This document shows positions 12,121 to 23,296 of a stretch of DNA of 64,000 bases, piece after piece. A model generated the notes under the pieces. That model made no database searches and was not told where the DNA came from. It was given only the letters and a program-made list of their open reading frames with translations. Source of the stretch: Melastoma dodecandrum. Its lineage: Eukaryota; Streptophyta; Magnoliopsida; Myrtales; Melastomataceae. Numbering within the stretch: position 1 is the first letter of the stretch; each line of letters begins with the position of its first letter. Made by a program: the position numbers and the translations under genes. The stretch covers positions 208,887 through 272,886 of the forward strand of contig JARUPY010000048.1 of NCBI GenBank assembly GCA_029817715.1, given 5' to 3'.

Positions 12121-13530
12121 TACATATGTTGCAATTTATTTTCCATGGTCTCTCTCTAAGATCCATTTCGTCAAGGTTGTTAGAATTTCAATACTATCAA
12201 TCCAAAAATTTCGATCATATTGATCTCACCGTTTACGATTCTATCTAGTTACATCCGATTATGTTGATCCAAGCTCAAAAGTTCAATCCCGATTATACCG
12301 ATTTTGACAACCATACATTTCATGATGAATATGTGAATCTTGGACCCCCATATGATACGGGGACGACACTGAAATGAAGTTTCAGATACCAAAACGACGT
12401 GGGACGTCACTAAGGGTGTGGAATAGAGTGACGTAGGTATGGTCGGGAAGTGTGTATGGGGTTTAAGCGGAATCAATGGGAAAGGAATAAGGAGAAAAGG
12501 ATACGTTGATATTCAACCTCTACGAATACAGAAACACCACCATAAAAGAAGAACACAGGTAAACTCTTTTGTATCGTGGATACCAAAATGATGTGGGACT
12601 CCTCAACCTCCACGGATACAAAAACATCAATGTGAAAGAAGAACTCAGATAAACTCGTTTGTTTCGTGGATATAGATACACCACCACGAACAAGAATAAG
12701 GGCGAGGCACAACACAGATGATACATATATACCATCACCGGTTGATACGCTCAACTCAATCTGCACTTGGAATCCACCAAATGAAGAATGAGATTGAAGG
12801 AGAATCCACTCACTTCGGATAGAGGACAAAAGTCTGACAAAGGGGATTTTCAATTCAAGATAATCTGATCAAATGAGAGTACAAATGCACCTTATAAAGT
12901 AACCCTGAAAGGAAAAGAAATAAATGCAAGACTTTGAATATAAAATGATGCATGCATGGCCAGATTCATGGATGAACCATAAATGACTTATTGGAAATGT
13001 AGCAAACATAAATGCTAATGCATGAATGGGAAGATGCATGAATGGATAAGTGCACGAACGGCGTCGAAACTTGAACTGTCCTCAATGCTGATCGTTTGAA
13101 CTTGGCTTCGCTCGATAAGCCTTCTTTGGATGTCGCTCGACAAACTGGTCTCGACCAAGCTGGCCTTGTCGCCTCATTGTATTCTCGCTGGTTGATTCTC
13201 ACTCGAGCTGACTGGTTTACTGAAGGTCCTTCTCTTAATGAACACTTCGATAGCGTCACTCCACCAAGTCATCGCCCATTTGACAACTCTCTTCGTTTGG
13301 ACTGGTCATCGCTTGAATCGTCTTGTCGTCTGGTGATTCCTTCGCTCCACCCATGTCTCCTGGTAGATTGAAAATCTTTTTGAGTTGACTCTTGCCTCGA
13401 TCAAATAGGCATCTCGGATACTTCTTTTTCATACCTAATTGGTCCCGAAGTAGAAGAAATCAACTCCTCTCTGCCTAGGTGGTCAGTGAGATGACTCCTT
13501 GAGTCAATGGTAGTTGGAGTTGGGGCGGGT
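12121..13530. other. No gene seen; unclassified repeat-like DNA
   Basis: Open frames at 12,473-12,853 (minus) and 13,096-13,371 (plus) have no recognisable domain. Part of 12,500-12,720 repeats words such as 'cacaggtaaactc', 'ctcagataaactcgttt' and 'accaaaa(t)gatgtggg', so a short internal duplication is likely (12,530-12,600 against 12,610-12,670). The 13,090-13,400 stretch with many 'tcga' and 'ctcg' words looks like retroelement UTR or LTR but has no partner here. Confidence 0.4.
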
Positions 13531-13656
13531 TGACACAAGGAATTCCTGCTTCACCACACCAAAAGTTAGACCTGAGAGGTGAGAGTGGCACCCCTTGTTA
13601 TATATTAGCCGAGAAGACTCCCCTCACTCGATGTAGGACTCCTCAACCACATATCA
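13531..13656 (-). repeat. TRIM LTR, 3' copy
   Basis: Starts tgacacaagg and ends cacatatca on the plus strand. It aligns along its whole length with 13,797-13,922. Both contain 'ctcctcaaccacatatca' and 'tatattagccg' (minus: cggctaatata), the latter placed like an LTR TATA region. Confidence 0.85.
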
Positions 13657-13780
13657 GACTCACCACGCTCCACGGTCCGGCGTCCACATGGACCAGTGCT
13701 ATTCCGAGCCTCTCTGTCCGCGCCGTACATTGCTAACAACCGGGAAGACGACACCACTCCTGGCTCTGTCCGTAGTGGGC

Positions 13781-13794
13781 TGGCTCTGATACCA
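13781..13794 (-). promoter_or_regulatory. TRIM primer-binding site (tRNA-iMet)
   Basis: The plus strand reads tggctctgatacca; the minus strand TGGTATCAGAGCCA is complementary to the 3' end of plant initiator tRNA-Met. It lies two bases from the inner end of the LTR at 13,797. Confidence 0.88.
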
Positions 13795-13796
13795 AA

Positions 13797-13922
13797 TGAT
13801 GCAAGGAGTTCATTCTTCATCACCCAAAAAGCTAGTCCTAAGATGTAACAGTGGCATCCCTCCTTGTATATTAGCCGGGTAGACTCCCCTCACGCGACCT
13901 GGGACTCCTCAACCACATATCA
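13797..13922 (-). repeat. TRIM LTR, 5' copy
   Basis: Starts tgatgcaagg and ends accacatatca on plus. It is the 5' LTR in the minus orientation because the primer-binding site abuts it. It is the same length as its partner. Confidence 0.85.
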
Positions 13923-14933
13923 CCATGTGGTCTAGCTCTATATGGATCCAGATTCACCCTTGGAAGCGAAAATCGAGTCAATCTTCTCTACAATAAAAGA
14001 AAGTCCATCTTGTTGCATATACCGCCTTTTAACATTCCCAGGTGTAGGACTTATACAAGTTGTCTTATTGATGTGCATGAACGCAAAACAACCTAAGACA
14101 TGCGAACACATAATTTGATAATTTCACATTTCTTTTACGTAAAAGTGAACTTTCAATATATACCTTGTTATGATTTCTGCATATATAGTCTTAGACATCA
14201 AAGTTACCCAATTGTCGGTCTAGTAGAACAAAGATGAAAGCACTTTGCTTTTTCCAAAGCTTTGTAAATCTTGTTTGAACAAGGTTTTGTAAATTTCTCT
14301 TTGATTCTAATGACATTATTAGCATCACTCATCTATTTTATCCAATAAGTGACATAATAAAAGCAGATACCAGAAGATTGTTAGCTCTTCGAAAATATAA
14401 CTCTCGCTTAAATTTTAGTAATGACGCCATAACGACATTATCTATCACGACATTATCTATCATATCTCGAACATTATATATCTGGATTCATTTATTCGAA
14501 AAATATCCGATTTGAACTTTTTTTTTAACAAAAATACAAAATTTTTGCTCGTTCGGAATCAAATTTTCGTATAATATATATATATTACCCAAGAAAACGG
14601 ACAAGAAAAAAGGAAGTACTGGTCAATTAACAGGGAAGAGAAGAAGGATGATTTGAAATCCAAGTAGTTAACACTCTCAGAGGGACTTTTGTTGAGGTAA
14701 AAAGAACCTTGTATCTCCAACTGCCTCTTCTCCTTTAGAACAGCTGCTGTTGAGCTCGGCCTCCTCCGTTTGTGTCGGCCAACTGCTCGATGAAATGTCG
14801 AACCGAGAAATACGAATGAAAACGGCATCCTTCCTTTTGATACCGAGTTTCGCTTCCCTTATGTTTGATGTTATTCCTCACTGGCAATGTTCTGATGTGT
14901 CAGGCACTTGTCTGAGGATCATATTGAGGGTCC
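13923..14933. other. Upstream region of the PORR gene
   Basis: No domain is seen. The first 600 bp are AT-rich, with a long T/A tract near 14,510-14,590. A different-frame open stretch (14,750-15,073, plus) overlaps the start of the PORR gene and may include part of its 5' UTR. No convincing TATA box can be picked among the many AT words. Confidence 0.4.
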
Positions 14934-16451
14934 ATGCATTTTCCCATGGAATGCTCTCTTCCGATGCAATGGCACTTGTCTCCGCCCTACGTCGGAAGAA
15001 GCCTCGCCCCGGGGTTCAGGTCCAGGTTCCTACCACCGAGTCTGCCGCTTTTGAATCCTACGGTCTTACCTGAGATTAGTGTGGGCAATGGGAACCAAAT
15101 TGGTTATAGTCCGCCTTCATGTGTGACGCGGAAGATTGTCCGGAACCCTGCTTTGGACAAGCACGTGGTGAAGCAGAATAGGATTCGCTTCGTACAGAAG
15201 CTGAAGACCCTTCTGTTGTCCAAACCGAGGCGCTTCTTCCCGATATACATCCTCGAGAAGTGCAGGTCATATCTCGCCCTTCCGAGGACCCGCCCCATTC
15301 TCCAGATGATACGCAGATACCCGACCTTGTTCGAGCTATTCACTATTCCCATGCCACCCATTCCTCGCAATGCGGCCAAATCGGGCTATCAGCTTTGCGT
15401 CAGGCTGACACCCGCCGCATCTTCCCTCGCTGACCGTGAAACGAAACTGAAGGCTGAAATGTCATATCTGTTGGCCTCCAAGCTTCAGAAGCTTCTCATG
15501 CTGTCCTCTCACCGTCGCCTCCTCCTGTCAAAGTTGGTCCACTTGGGGCCTGACCTCGGCCTTCCTCCGAACTTCCGTTCCCGCCTTTGTAATGAACATC
15601 CCGATAAGTTCAAGGTCGTTGATACTTCCTACGGCCATGCCCTAGAGCTTGTTTCATGGAACCCCGACCTGGCCCAACCTGTCTCCTTTGGGAAGGTAGA
15701 TCGTCGCGAGTTCATAGTCGACAGACCATTGAAATTCAGGTACCTGAAGCTCCAAAAGGGGCTTAACCTGAAAAGAAGACACCAGGAGTTTTTGTTCAAA
15801 TTCCAGGATCAACCAGACGTGTGCCCCTACACAATTGCTTCCAGTGACCTCGCCAAGGAGTCCATCCAGGCGGAAAAGAGGGCTTGCGCCCTAGTACGAG
15901 AGGTGCTGGCCATGATGGTCGAAAAGAGGACCTTGGTAGACCATTTGACTCATTTCAAGAAAGAGTTTGGACTGTCAAACAAGCTGAGGTCCATGCTCGT
16001 GAGGCACCCGGAGATGTTCTACGTCAGCGTGAAAGGTCAAAGGGACTCCGTGGTACTTAACGAAGGCTATGATGACAAAGGAGTCCTCCTCGAGAAGGAC
16101 GAATCCTCAATAATAAAAGACCAGCTGATGGATCTGATCATGGATGGGAAGAGGATGCGGAGGGCTGCGAAAGCTGATCAGATGAAGCCGGGGTTTGGTG
16201 ATGATATTTTTCCTGTGGAGACCTACCCCGTGGTGGATCTTCACGGAGAAGAGACGGTGTATGATGACGACGGTTTTGAGGACCTGTTCGATTCGGATGA
16301 TTCAGATTTGGACTTAATTGGGATGTGGGACTCCGAAGAAGAGGATGACTGGGGCGAAAAGATGACGGGGGAGGGAGGCGTGGGTGAGTTCTGGGTAGCA
16401 GAATCTGCTGCATCAGATGAAGGGGACGATACGAGCTCGAGAAGATGGTGA
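14934..16451 (+). CDS. PORR-domain protein (WTF1/RPD1-like)
   Basis: An intronless 505-residue protein. The PORR (plant organelle RNA recognition) domain spans roughly residues 66-395. It opens with KIVRNPALDKHVVKQNRIRF, passes through PRRFFPIYILEKCRSYLA and IRRYPTLFELF, and closes with the diagnostic LVRHPEMFYVSVKGQRDSV near residues 355-373. Family members bind organellar group II introns and help splice them in chloroplasts or mitochondria, so that role is inferred. Residues 1-60 are basic and hydroxyl-rich, compatible with a transit peptide, but I cannot assign the organelle. The C-terminus is acidic (residues 440-480), as in several family members. An in-frame TGA at 14,925-14,927 limits the start to 14,934 or a later ATG (14,946 or 14,964). 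The surrounding DNA is AT-rich while this ORF is markedly GC-richer, as expected of a real gene. Confidence 0.9.
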   Translation: MHFPMECSLPMQWHLSPPYVGRSLAPGFRSRFLPPSLPLLNPTVLPEISVGNGNQIGYSPPSCVTRKIVRNPALDKHVVKQNRIRFVQKLKTLLLSKPRRFFPIYILEKCRSYLALPRTRPILQMIRRYPTLFELFTIPMPPIPRNAAKSGYQLCVRLTPAASSLADRETKLKAEMSYLLASKLQKLLMLSSHRRLLLSKLVHLGPDLGLPPNFRSRLCNEHPDKFKVVDTSYGHALELVSWNPDLAQPVSFGKVDRREFIVDRPLKFRYLKLQKGLNLKRRHQEFLFKFQDQPDVCPYTIASSDLAKESIQAEKRACALVREVLAMMVEKRTLVDHLTHFKKEFGLSNKLRSMLVRHPEMFYVSVKGQRDSVVLNEGYDDKGVLLEKDESSIIKDQLMDLIMDGKRMRRAAKADQMKPGFGDDIFPVETYPVVDLHGEETVYDDDGFEDLFDSDDSDLDLIGMWDSEEEDDWGEKMTGEGGVGEFWVAESAASDEGDDTSSRRW

Positions 16452-17692
16452 TTGGGTTAGAGTTCTACTTAGATACCGCTCTATTAAGCCCTTTGAGTTA
16501 GTATATTATTCATTGGGCCTAGTTACTTGAATCTCTTACTGTACATTCTCTTATTAATATGTTGCATGGAGGTATACGATGGAAGCAGATGACCTGGAGA
16601 CTACGGTAAGGGCCTGTTTGGTTGGACAGAGTAGTAGGAATGACACGACGAGGGAATGTTTAGTAAAAACTGAGAATGAAAGAAAAATAATTATTCAAAA
16701 TGCAGCGTATTGCTTGTAAGATGATATTCTTTTTATTATTACTTGTAAAAATTTTAAAATACCGGAGAAAACATGGTGAGTTTATCTAAGAATCACCAGT
16801 GGCCCATCGACAAAAAATCATTCAAGTCGTCCAAAGGAAGAGAGGGGCACGAGCTAGCCACGGTAAACTAGTAGGGCCTGCCTGAGAGCAACTCCGGCAA
16901 CCTGGCGCCAACTGTTGGCAATTCTGTAAGAAAGCAAGCGAATACGGAATGAAGATGATGATGATACACAAGTTTCTACTTCAATTAAAACATTAACAGA
17001 GAAAACGATAACGATACACTCTTCACAAGTTCCAATCCAAAGACTCACGCCTAAGCTTGTGGACATTATTAGATGGATCGCCTCTCGGCATCATCGGCAG
17101 TCCAACTTATGAAACATAAATCTCTCCCTCCACCAGAAATTCCTCAATGGGGTCAGCCCCACGCAGCTTAACTTTCCTTTACGAATTCTCCATTATTAAT
17201 CAGACAAATTTTGTCTGGCAGCAACTCGTCCTCGTGCGATACAAAAATTAGCCCAGGGTGCAACTAGCTGAAGCATAAATACTCAACTGCAACCAGCCCC
17301 AAAGTTCATTCGAGTAGAACACATCGACACTTCATTGCGCTGCTGGGAGTTAGCTAGCCTTTGACTTCCTGCCAAATTCTATACCACCTGACCACGGACA
17401 CAAATACCTGAGAGATGAGAAATGTTCTTTACCCATATTCTTTTAACCAGAAAGAGACAAACCTCACCACATCCCTTAGTCAATGAGGTGCCAATTGATG
17501 TATACAAGTGAGAGACGAAAAGATTGCAAAACAGAAAACAACTTACACATGGGAATAACTAAGAATGAAACATTGTAGCATACAATGTCAGGCGTGTGAT
17601 CCAGATTAAGACTGGTAGCAAGAGACTGTTAAAAACAAGCGACGTCTTACTGATTTAGACGATCGGTACCAACTTTACAATATTTAACTGTG

Positions 17693-17727
17693 TCTAATAT
17701 ATACATATACATATATATATATTTTTT
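17693..17727. repeat. AT/TATA microsatellite
   Basis: A run of ta, catata and atatat units followed by a T tract. Ordinary low-complexity sequence. Confidence 0.8.
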
Positions 17728-17864
17728 AAAGGGATGCCCCTCAAGCATCGCCACGACTACTAAGAAGCAAATGACATGTTGCATAAATTTACCACATATG
17801 CAAAATGTGATTTAATTTATATTCCTCTATCATTTCTGTAGTGACTTTGCAAAGAGAAAATCAA

Positions 17865-17991
17865 TTAAAATGTCCCCATTAATCCACAGTGATTCATCAC
17901 TGTTTTCATGAAATCGGTTCCACCTTTATCAAAGCACTTTTTCGGGCTCATCGTTTCCGAAACCTCCATGCAGTATCTCTTCTCCTCAACT
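17865..17991 (-). CDS. Possible terminal exon of an unrecognised gene
   Basis: On minus, a consensus-like acceptor (gtggttgcag, ending at 17,992) is followed by an open frame encoding VEEKRYCMEVSETMSPKKCF, then DKGGTDFMKTVMNHCGLMGTF and a TAA at 17,865-17,867. The composition (several Cys, balanced charge) looks coding and the acceptor fits, but I do not recognise the family and could not find the preceding exons upstream (18.0-20.3 kb). It could be the last exon of a small gene or a captured fragment. Confidence 0.3.
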
Positions 17992-20636
17992 CTGCAACCA
18001 CGTCACAAAGTAACGTTCAGTTCAAGCAAGTATGATCTGAAGGGGAATCAAAAGAGCATGGCCAAAATCTAACAAATTTGCATGGTGCTGTGTTTTAGTA
18101 TCTCTTGAAAAGGATCTCAGCACCATGTCCCAATAATAAAACTGAAGGATCATAACCCATACTACAAAAATCGAAGGCTATATATACCGTGAATCATTGA
18201 ATTCTTGTTCACAATTTTTCTTTAGTTGTTAAACTTCTCTTATAGATTGCAAGGATTACAGAATAGACTATCCTCGTGATAGGTGTTCAGTTGAATGGAT
18301 AAGAGCTAGTAGATATTTCTATATAAAGAAAGGTCCTCAGTTCAATTCCATATAGTACGGCTAGAAAAAAAAATTACGGATATAGAACTTCTTCTAACAA
18401 CTAGGAATTGAAGAAACAAACCTCAAATATACAGATGCATCTAACATCTAACACACCCGGATGATGTGCAACAAAAACACCTAGCACAAATCAGATGATT
18501 TCCATACAATGAACACAATAATTTGAAAAATAAGAAAGAGAAAGAAACCAAAATGTCTAAACATTATGTTCAGTAAACGAGAAAGCGAGTATAAGAAGAA
18601 TTCAACAAAGGCTAAGAGCTCCCCATCCGGTAAGATCCACAACAAAGACTGTTAGTATGGTTTTGACATGAAGGTAAGTTTCTGATTTGTAGAGAGAGCT
18701 TCTACTACTTTACAAAAACATAACTAAGTGGAACAGAAACCAACGTCAATGTAGTTTATGCTACTTAACTATTATCATAAATCACTTAATTAATTGAAAG
18801 TCCCTGTGTGAGGTTCTACATATTGACTTGAAAGGACCAATGGTCAATCCAATATTAACTAATTTGCACATGATTGCGTGCATATTTACTATGAACCATC
18901 TAAATATGGACTTGTCATAGAAAACATGTCAAACACTCATGGAAATTCGTCTCCATAATTTCCACGCACAGAAGGCTAATATAAAATATTCGTCAAAGCC
19001 TTTTGGAGAGACAAGTGAAGCTACCCTACCAGAAAAGTATGGTACTCCTAATGTTGCATCAAGTAAAAAACCGATAAAGTAATTCACTTCACCAGGCACA
19101 AGTATGCAGAGAGCTCTATAGCAATTTACAGAAGCTTTTAACAGAATTTAAAATATAAAAAGATGAAAAATTTTCAAATTCCATGGTCATGAGGCAACTA
19201 TTAAGATTGAAATGTGGAATCGACTAAGAAGAGCGGTCACACAAGGGTTTGATCATCTATAATATAACCTGAAGGGGCATTACTCCAGATGCAAATTGTG
19301 TCATTGGGTGAGAAGTAATTGGTAGGGCATCAATAGCCTCATACAATAGTCTGCCAGAACATATTCAAGAAAGAATGTAAGGTGCAATATAGTATGTCAC
19401 ATACAACCAACTGGTCTGGGCATCTTGTCCTAACCAGAGAAAGATATTATGAACTATATCATACAAAAACTATTACAACGAATATGAAAGTCGTAATATG
19501 GCGATAACTACTTAGCATATTATCGCAGTATGCTATTTTCACTCTGAATAGTTTTGCGTAAACCAGCACTGCTGGACATATAAAGCGGGATCAGCGTCCA
19601 AAGATTTAACAACAGCAGTCAATTTCAAGCATATTTCACAGAAACCAACTGATGGGCAAAGAGTCAACAAGACCTGTAACAGTGGCACATGCTTGCATGT
19701 AATTTAGACAATGCATCGACTTGTCCCTTGCTAGGCACCTGACTACCAAGCCGAAAGCCTGCAAATCAACTTTCTTGTGAGTCCAGGCCAGGCTGATAAC
19801 AAATCCAGAGCTGTTCCACTTGTACAACTTACAAACTACAAACAAAGAAATTCTCACCTTTCCAGTTAAAAGAAGCCACAACAGAACCTCAGGAAGAGGC
19901 AGGTTCTAGCATTCTGGAAAAACAAAAATCCACAAACTACACAAGGACTTAGAAGACAAGGAAGACCCACAGACATATCCAAGAGCGAACGCTTGTACCA
20001 TCTCCGGGTCAAGTAAAGATGTTTCCCACAGTAACCCAGTCATTCTTCTCATACCACCAAGTACCTTAGGGATTGGCAAAATGATTGACGGAGATCTAAC
20101 ATTACTCCAGTAGAAGGATAAAGTTCTAGTCGACGATAATTATCAGATAAACAGATAAGCCATTTGGCATACAAGTCAATACCATGATGCCAACTGGACC
20201 TTTCCATGTTCAGATTTAAGCTTCTTGTGCGGCTCCGGCGGATACCAAAAGCATTACATGAAGCTCACAACAATCGACATGGTCGACAACAGTAGAGGCA
20301 TCATTTCGACAGGACAAGGGAATCGAGGATTAAGACAAGCATGCTGGATTGTCCCAACAATATAGAAAACACTCAGAGAACAAAAATCCATCTTGGTATA
20401 CCAACTGCTCAACTTGAAAGCGTCAGATTAGGATCTTTAATACGGATCCGAGAATCTAAATTTCGCTATGCAAAAAGGCAACAACGGCTGAAACAGAATC
20501 CAGACGTAAGACGAGGGCAAAGGAGAAATCAACAACAAACCATCAATTCAAAAAAGTACATGTTTATTTATACGGAAACATCATTAAAAGAGTTCTTAGT
20601 TTTCTTGTCATATGAAAGCTCCGACCCCTGCAACTT

Positions 20637-22274
20637 TTACTTGTATAACTCTTGATCCATCAATCTCGGCCGTGGGATGACCACCAGTGGCCTGCTTTTC
20701 TTCGACACGATGCCGACATTGTTGGAGAACTCTAGTTCAGTGCCCTCCGGCAATTCCCAATGGAAGGAATGCAGGAAGTTAGCCAGCATGAACATCAGCA
20801 TCTTCTCCGCAAGGGGAAGCCCTGGGCAGATCCTCCGGCCAGAACCGAACGGCAGGTACACGAAGTTGTTCCCCGAGAAATCGTACTCGCTAGGATCTTC
20901 TAAGAACCTCTCCGGTACGAAGTCCAGCGGCTTGTCCCACAGTTTCGGGTCGGTGTGGATGTACGCGGCATTCAAGAAGACCGTGCTGCCTTTCGGGATG
21001 GTGTAGCCGCCGACAACACAGGAAGAGTCCGGGCTACGCGGTACCACCAAGGGAAGCGCGGGGTGCAGGCGGAAAGTTTCCTTGACGACAGCCTCAAGGT
21101 ACTTCAGTTTGGGCAAGCAGTGCTCTTCGACCATTGAATTGACCCCGACTACTTCTGTCAACTGTTCCATCACTTTCTCCATCGCATCTTTGTGGTGTAA
21201 TAGCTCGGCCATCACCCATTCCACCATTGCCGCCGTTGTATCGGTTCCGCCAATCACAATGTCCTATTACAAACACTAGAAAGTTGTTTAAGAACAATAT
21301 AACGGAAGGAGGAGTGTTTCAGTCAGATCGGACATGATAACTAACGGTGATGATAATACCATGAGAATGCCCTTGATTTCTTGGTTGTTGCTCGCAGTTC
21401 TTGTTGTGCTGTCTTCGTTCTCGATCTCCAATGCCAGGAGGAGCTGCAATAAGTCCTTTCGCTCATCTCTGTTTGGATGGTCACTCAGTCTTCTTGCTTC
21501 TCCTTCAGTGGCAGAGCGGATGATTGAATCGAGGAACCGATCGAACCGCAAGTTCACTTCCCTCGCTTGTCTAGCTATACCCTGCAGATCCAACCTCGAG
21601 AGCACCGGGAAGAAGTCCGAAACGTTCGGTTTTGATACGAGCTCCATTAGTTTCACCATAACCGTCTTAAACTCAGAGTTGACCGAGTCGCCTTTCTCCC
21701 TTCCAATACTGATCCCCCACAACATGGTGATTATGGAACCAATCATTGTACGGAGAGCCAGTTCCCCGATGTCAATTGGCGAGCCGACCATCTGGTAAAC
21801 TTCCAAGACAGATTTTCTTACTGTCTGCAGTCTCAGATCATAGCATGCCTCGAGGCTCCTTGTGCTCATCACTTCTTTTACAAATAACTTGCGCATTGTC
21901 CTCCAATATGAACCGTAGTTAGCAAACGCGATGTCCTTTCCTCCATAGGAAAGAATACGAGCAGCGATGTTTGGGTCACGGTTGGCAAACTCGAGATCTT
22001 TTTCTCGAACAATCTCCTTGACAAGGGCTGGAGAACTAACAACGACATATAACTTTCTTCCCAGCCAGAGTTTGTAAATCGGGCCGTAAGCGTCAGCTAA
22101 CTCAGCAAATTTTTCCTGGAGATTATCCCCGAGGAAAGGAAGGTACCCGAGAATCGGAAGACCAATTGGTCCCGGTGGCAGTGGCCGACGTGCGGCATTT
22201 TTCGACCGCTTCAACAAGAACAAACTGATAACCGCGATCAGCAAAAGGAAGACACTGAATCCAAATGTCGTCAT
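20637..22274 (-). CDS. Cytochrome P450, CYP706-like
   Basis: Two exons on minus: 22,274-21,360 (305 codons) and 21,263-20,637, with a 96-bp GT-AG phase-0 intron (21,264-21,359). The product is 513 residues, normal for a plant microsomal P450. Features in order: N-terminal membrane anchor (about 5-22); proline hinge PLPPGP (near 32-36); I-helix GGTDTT (310-315) just after the intron; K-helix ExxR as KETFR (E367, R370); PERF (422-425); heme loop FGSGRRICPG (444-453) with heme-ligand Cys451. The hinge, VGGYTIPKGS, YDFSGNNF and LHSFHWELPEG stretches are CYP706-like. CYP706 enzymes hydroxylate terpenoids or related small molecules at the ER; this substrate is unknown. The start at 22,272-22,274 is chosen because the membrane anchor follows directly; the frame stays open 60 codons upstream to an ATG at 22,454, but that extension looks non-coding. 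A diverged pseudogene copy lies just downstream. Confidence 0.93.
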
Positions 22275-22929
22275 TGGATTCAGAAGATCTCTGTTATTTC
22301 TGCAAATCAATTCTGCTGCAAGGCGCTGCACTCTTATGCACGAACCAGAATTCCTCAGTTTAGCAGTTGTCTTACATGAAAAGGTGGTTTCTGTGAGGCT
22401 CAGAAGAACTTGCCATTTACTACAAGACAAGCTCAAAACGTTTTCCATGTTCATAATAATGTTAGCGATAGGGATTGGCGCATGGGAAGAATCACTTCAT
22501 CTGACTCATTCTGACTCATTCTTCGGTGTATCGTTGTCCCATGTCTGCTGGCCAACTCTCCCTTGTATCACTTGTTCCTGTCCTTTAGGAACTTCTCCTC
22601 GTGGCGGAATCAATAAAAGCAAGCCATGAAAGACAATTCACATGATTAAATCATTCAAAAGCAGTGATTGGTACTTTGCAGTGCTGATAACTATCGAGCA
22701 TGACACGTGGTCCAAGCTAATCTTGAGCCGGAAAAACATGGGGATTAGTAACAGAGATGACTCGAAGACAATCCATGATGACGTTGAAAGCACTTATTAA
22801 CTGGTCTCGAGGTCAGGCATCGCTGCTCATAAGCAGCTTTACTCTGAGATCGTAGAGGAAACATTGTGAGATTAATTTAAGTAGTCACGAAAGTTTATTT
22901 CATCTTGCAGCAACTACCGCACTATAGAA
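22275..22929. other. Region between P450 gene and P450 pseudogene
   Basis: This holds the 5' flank of the intact P450 (reading minus, so its promoter lies from 22,275 upward) and the spacer to the 3' end of the pseudogene. I see no additional gene. 'cactcattctgactcattc' near 22,500-22,520 is a short direct repeat. Confidence 0.45.
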
Positions 22930-23029
22930 TTCTTGATTGACCAATCTCGGCCGTGGAATGGCCGGCAGCGGCGTCCTCTTCTTGGCGACGATGACGGTAT
23001 CAACAGAGAATTCGGTCTATTATTGATCA

Positions 23030-23296
23030 TCTTCTGTAATTGTTATGAAGTTAAATTTGAGTGAATAACATCCAAATTCTGGATGAAGAATGGACGTAAG
23101 TAAGTTGCTGAACCACTATAAAAAGTCTTGTGTATATTAAACAAATCGTGCAATCACATTCGTACGTTATGTCTTACAGAAACCTGTCTCTACGGTTCTG
23201 TTTTACAGAAACTTCATTCCATTGCGGAGTTAATTAAAAAAGAGTTAAAAATCCTTAATTGGAATTTAATTCTAATTCATCCCCCTTAGTGTAACA
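23030..23296 (+). mobile_element. SIRE-like Copia LTR fragment (3' part)
   Basis: It matches the last part of the Copia-B LTR (53,665-53,904) in order: 'gagtgataacatccaa', the TATA stretch 'aaccactataaaaag', repeated 'tacagaaac' words, and the LTR end 'cccccttagtgtaaca'. It replaces the P450 region coding for the K-helix and heme loop. Only the 3' portion of an LTR is present, so it is a truncated relic or part of a deletion event. Confidence 0.8.
23117..23125 (+). promoter_or_regulatory. TATA box within relic LTR
   Basis: tataaaaag, in the same context (aaccac...) as the TATA of the Copia-B LTR at 53,727-53,735. Its position inside the P450 pseudogene could in principle drive antisense transcription; that is inference only. 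Confidence 0.5.

Larger units (their letters stand above)
13531..13922 (-). mobile_element. TRIM (miniature LTR retrotransposon)
   Basis: Two direct repeats of 126 bp, 13,531-13,656 and 13,797-13,922, each run tg...ca and enclose only 140 bp. Next to the right repeat the minus strand reads TGGTATCAGAGCCA (13,781-13,794), a perfect primer-binding site for initiator tRNA-Met, two bases inside the LTR end. This sets the element on the minus strand. Nothing is coded, as expected of TRIMs, which depend on enzymes from other elements. I see no matching 5-bp target duplication at the flanks. The repeats differ at a scatter of sites, so insertion is not recent. Confidence 0.85.
16452..20636. other. 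Intergenic region between PORR gene and P450
   Basis: About 4.2 kb of AT-rich DNA without a confident gene. It contains one possible terminal exon (17,865-17,991, minus), an AT microsatellite (17,693-17,727), and near 16,611 a 'gggcctgtttggttgg' word often seen at plant transposon ends but without a partner that I could find. Splice-like signals on minus around 19,650-19,890 do not assemble into a readable protein. Confidence 0.45.

Noticed and set aside
14750..15073. Alternative frame overlapping the PORR gene start
   Set aside because: It ends before the PORR domain and has no domain of its own. The only use would be as an upstream ORF or part of a mis-framed transit peptide, for which there is no evidence.
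16611..16640. gggcctgtttggttgg as a transposon end
   Set aside because: No inverted partner or target duplication was found within the next 4 kb.
18280..18365. tRNA-like stretch (ttcagttgaatgg ... agttcaattcc)
   Set aside because: The A- and B-box words look right, but the T-stem and acceptor arms do not pair, so neither a tRNA nor a clear SINE head can be supported.
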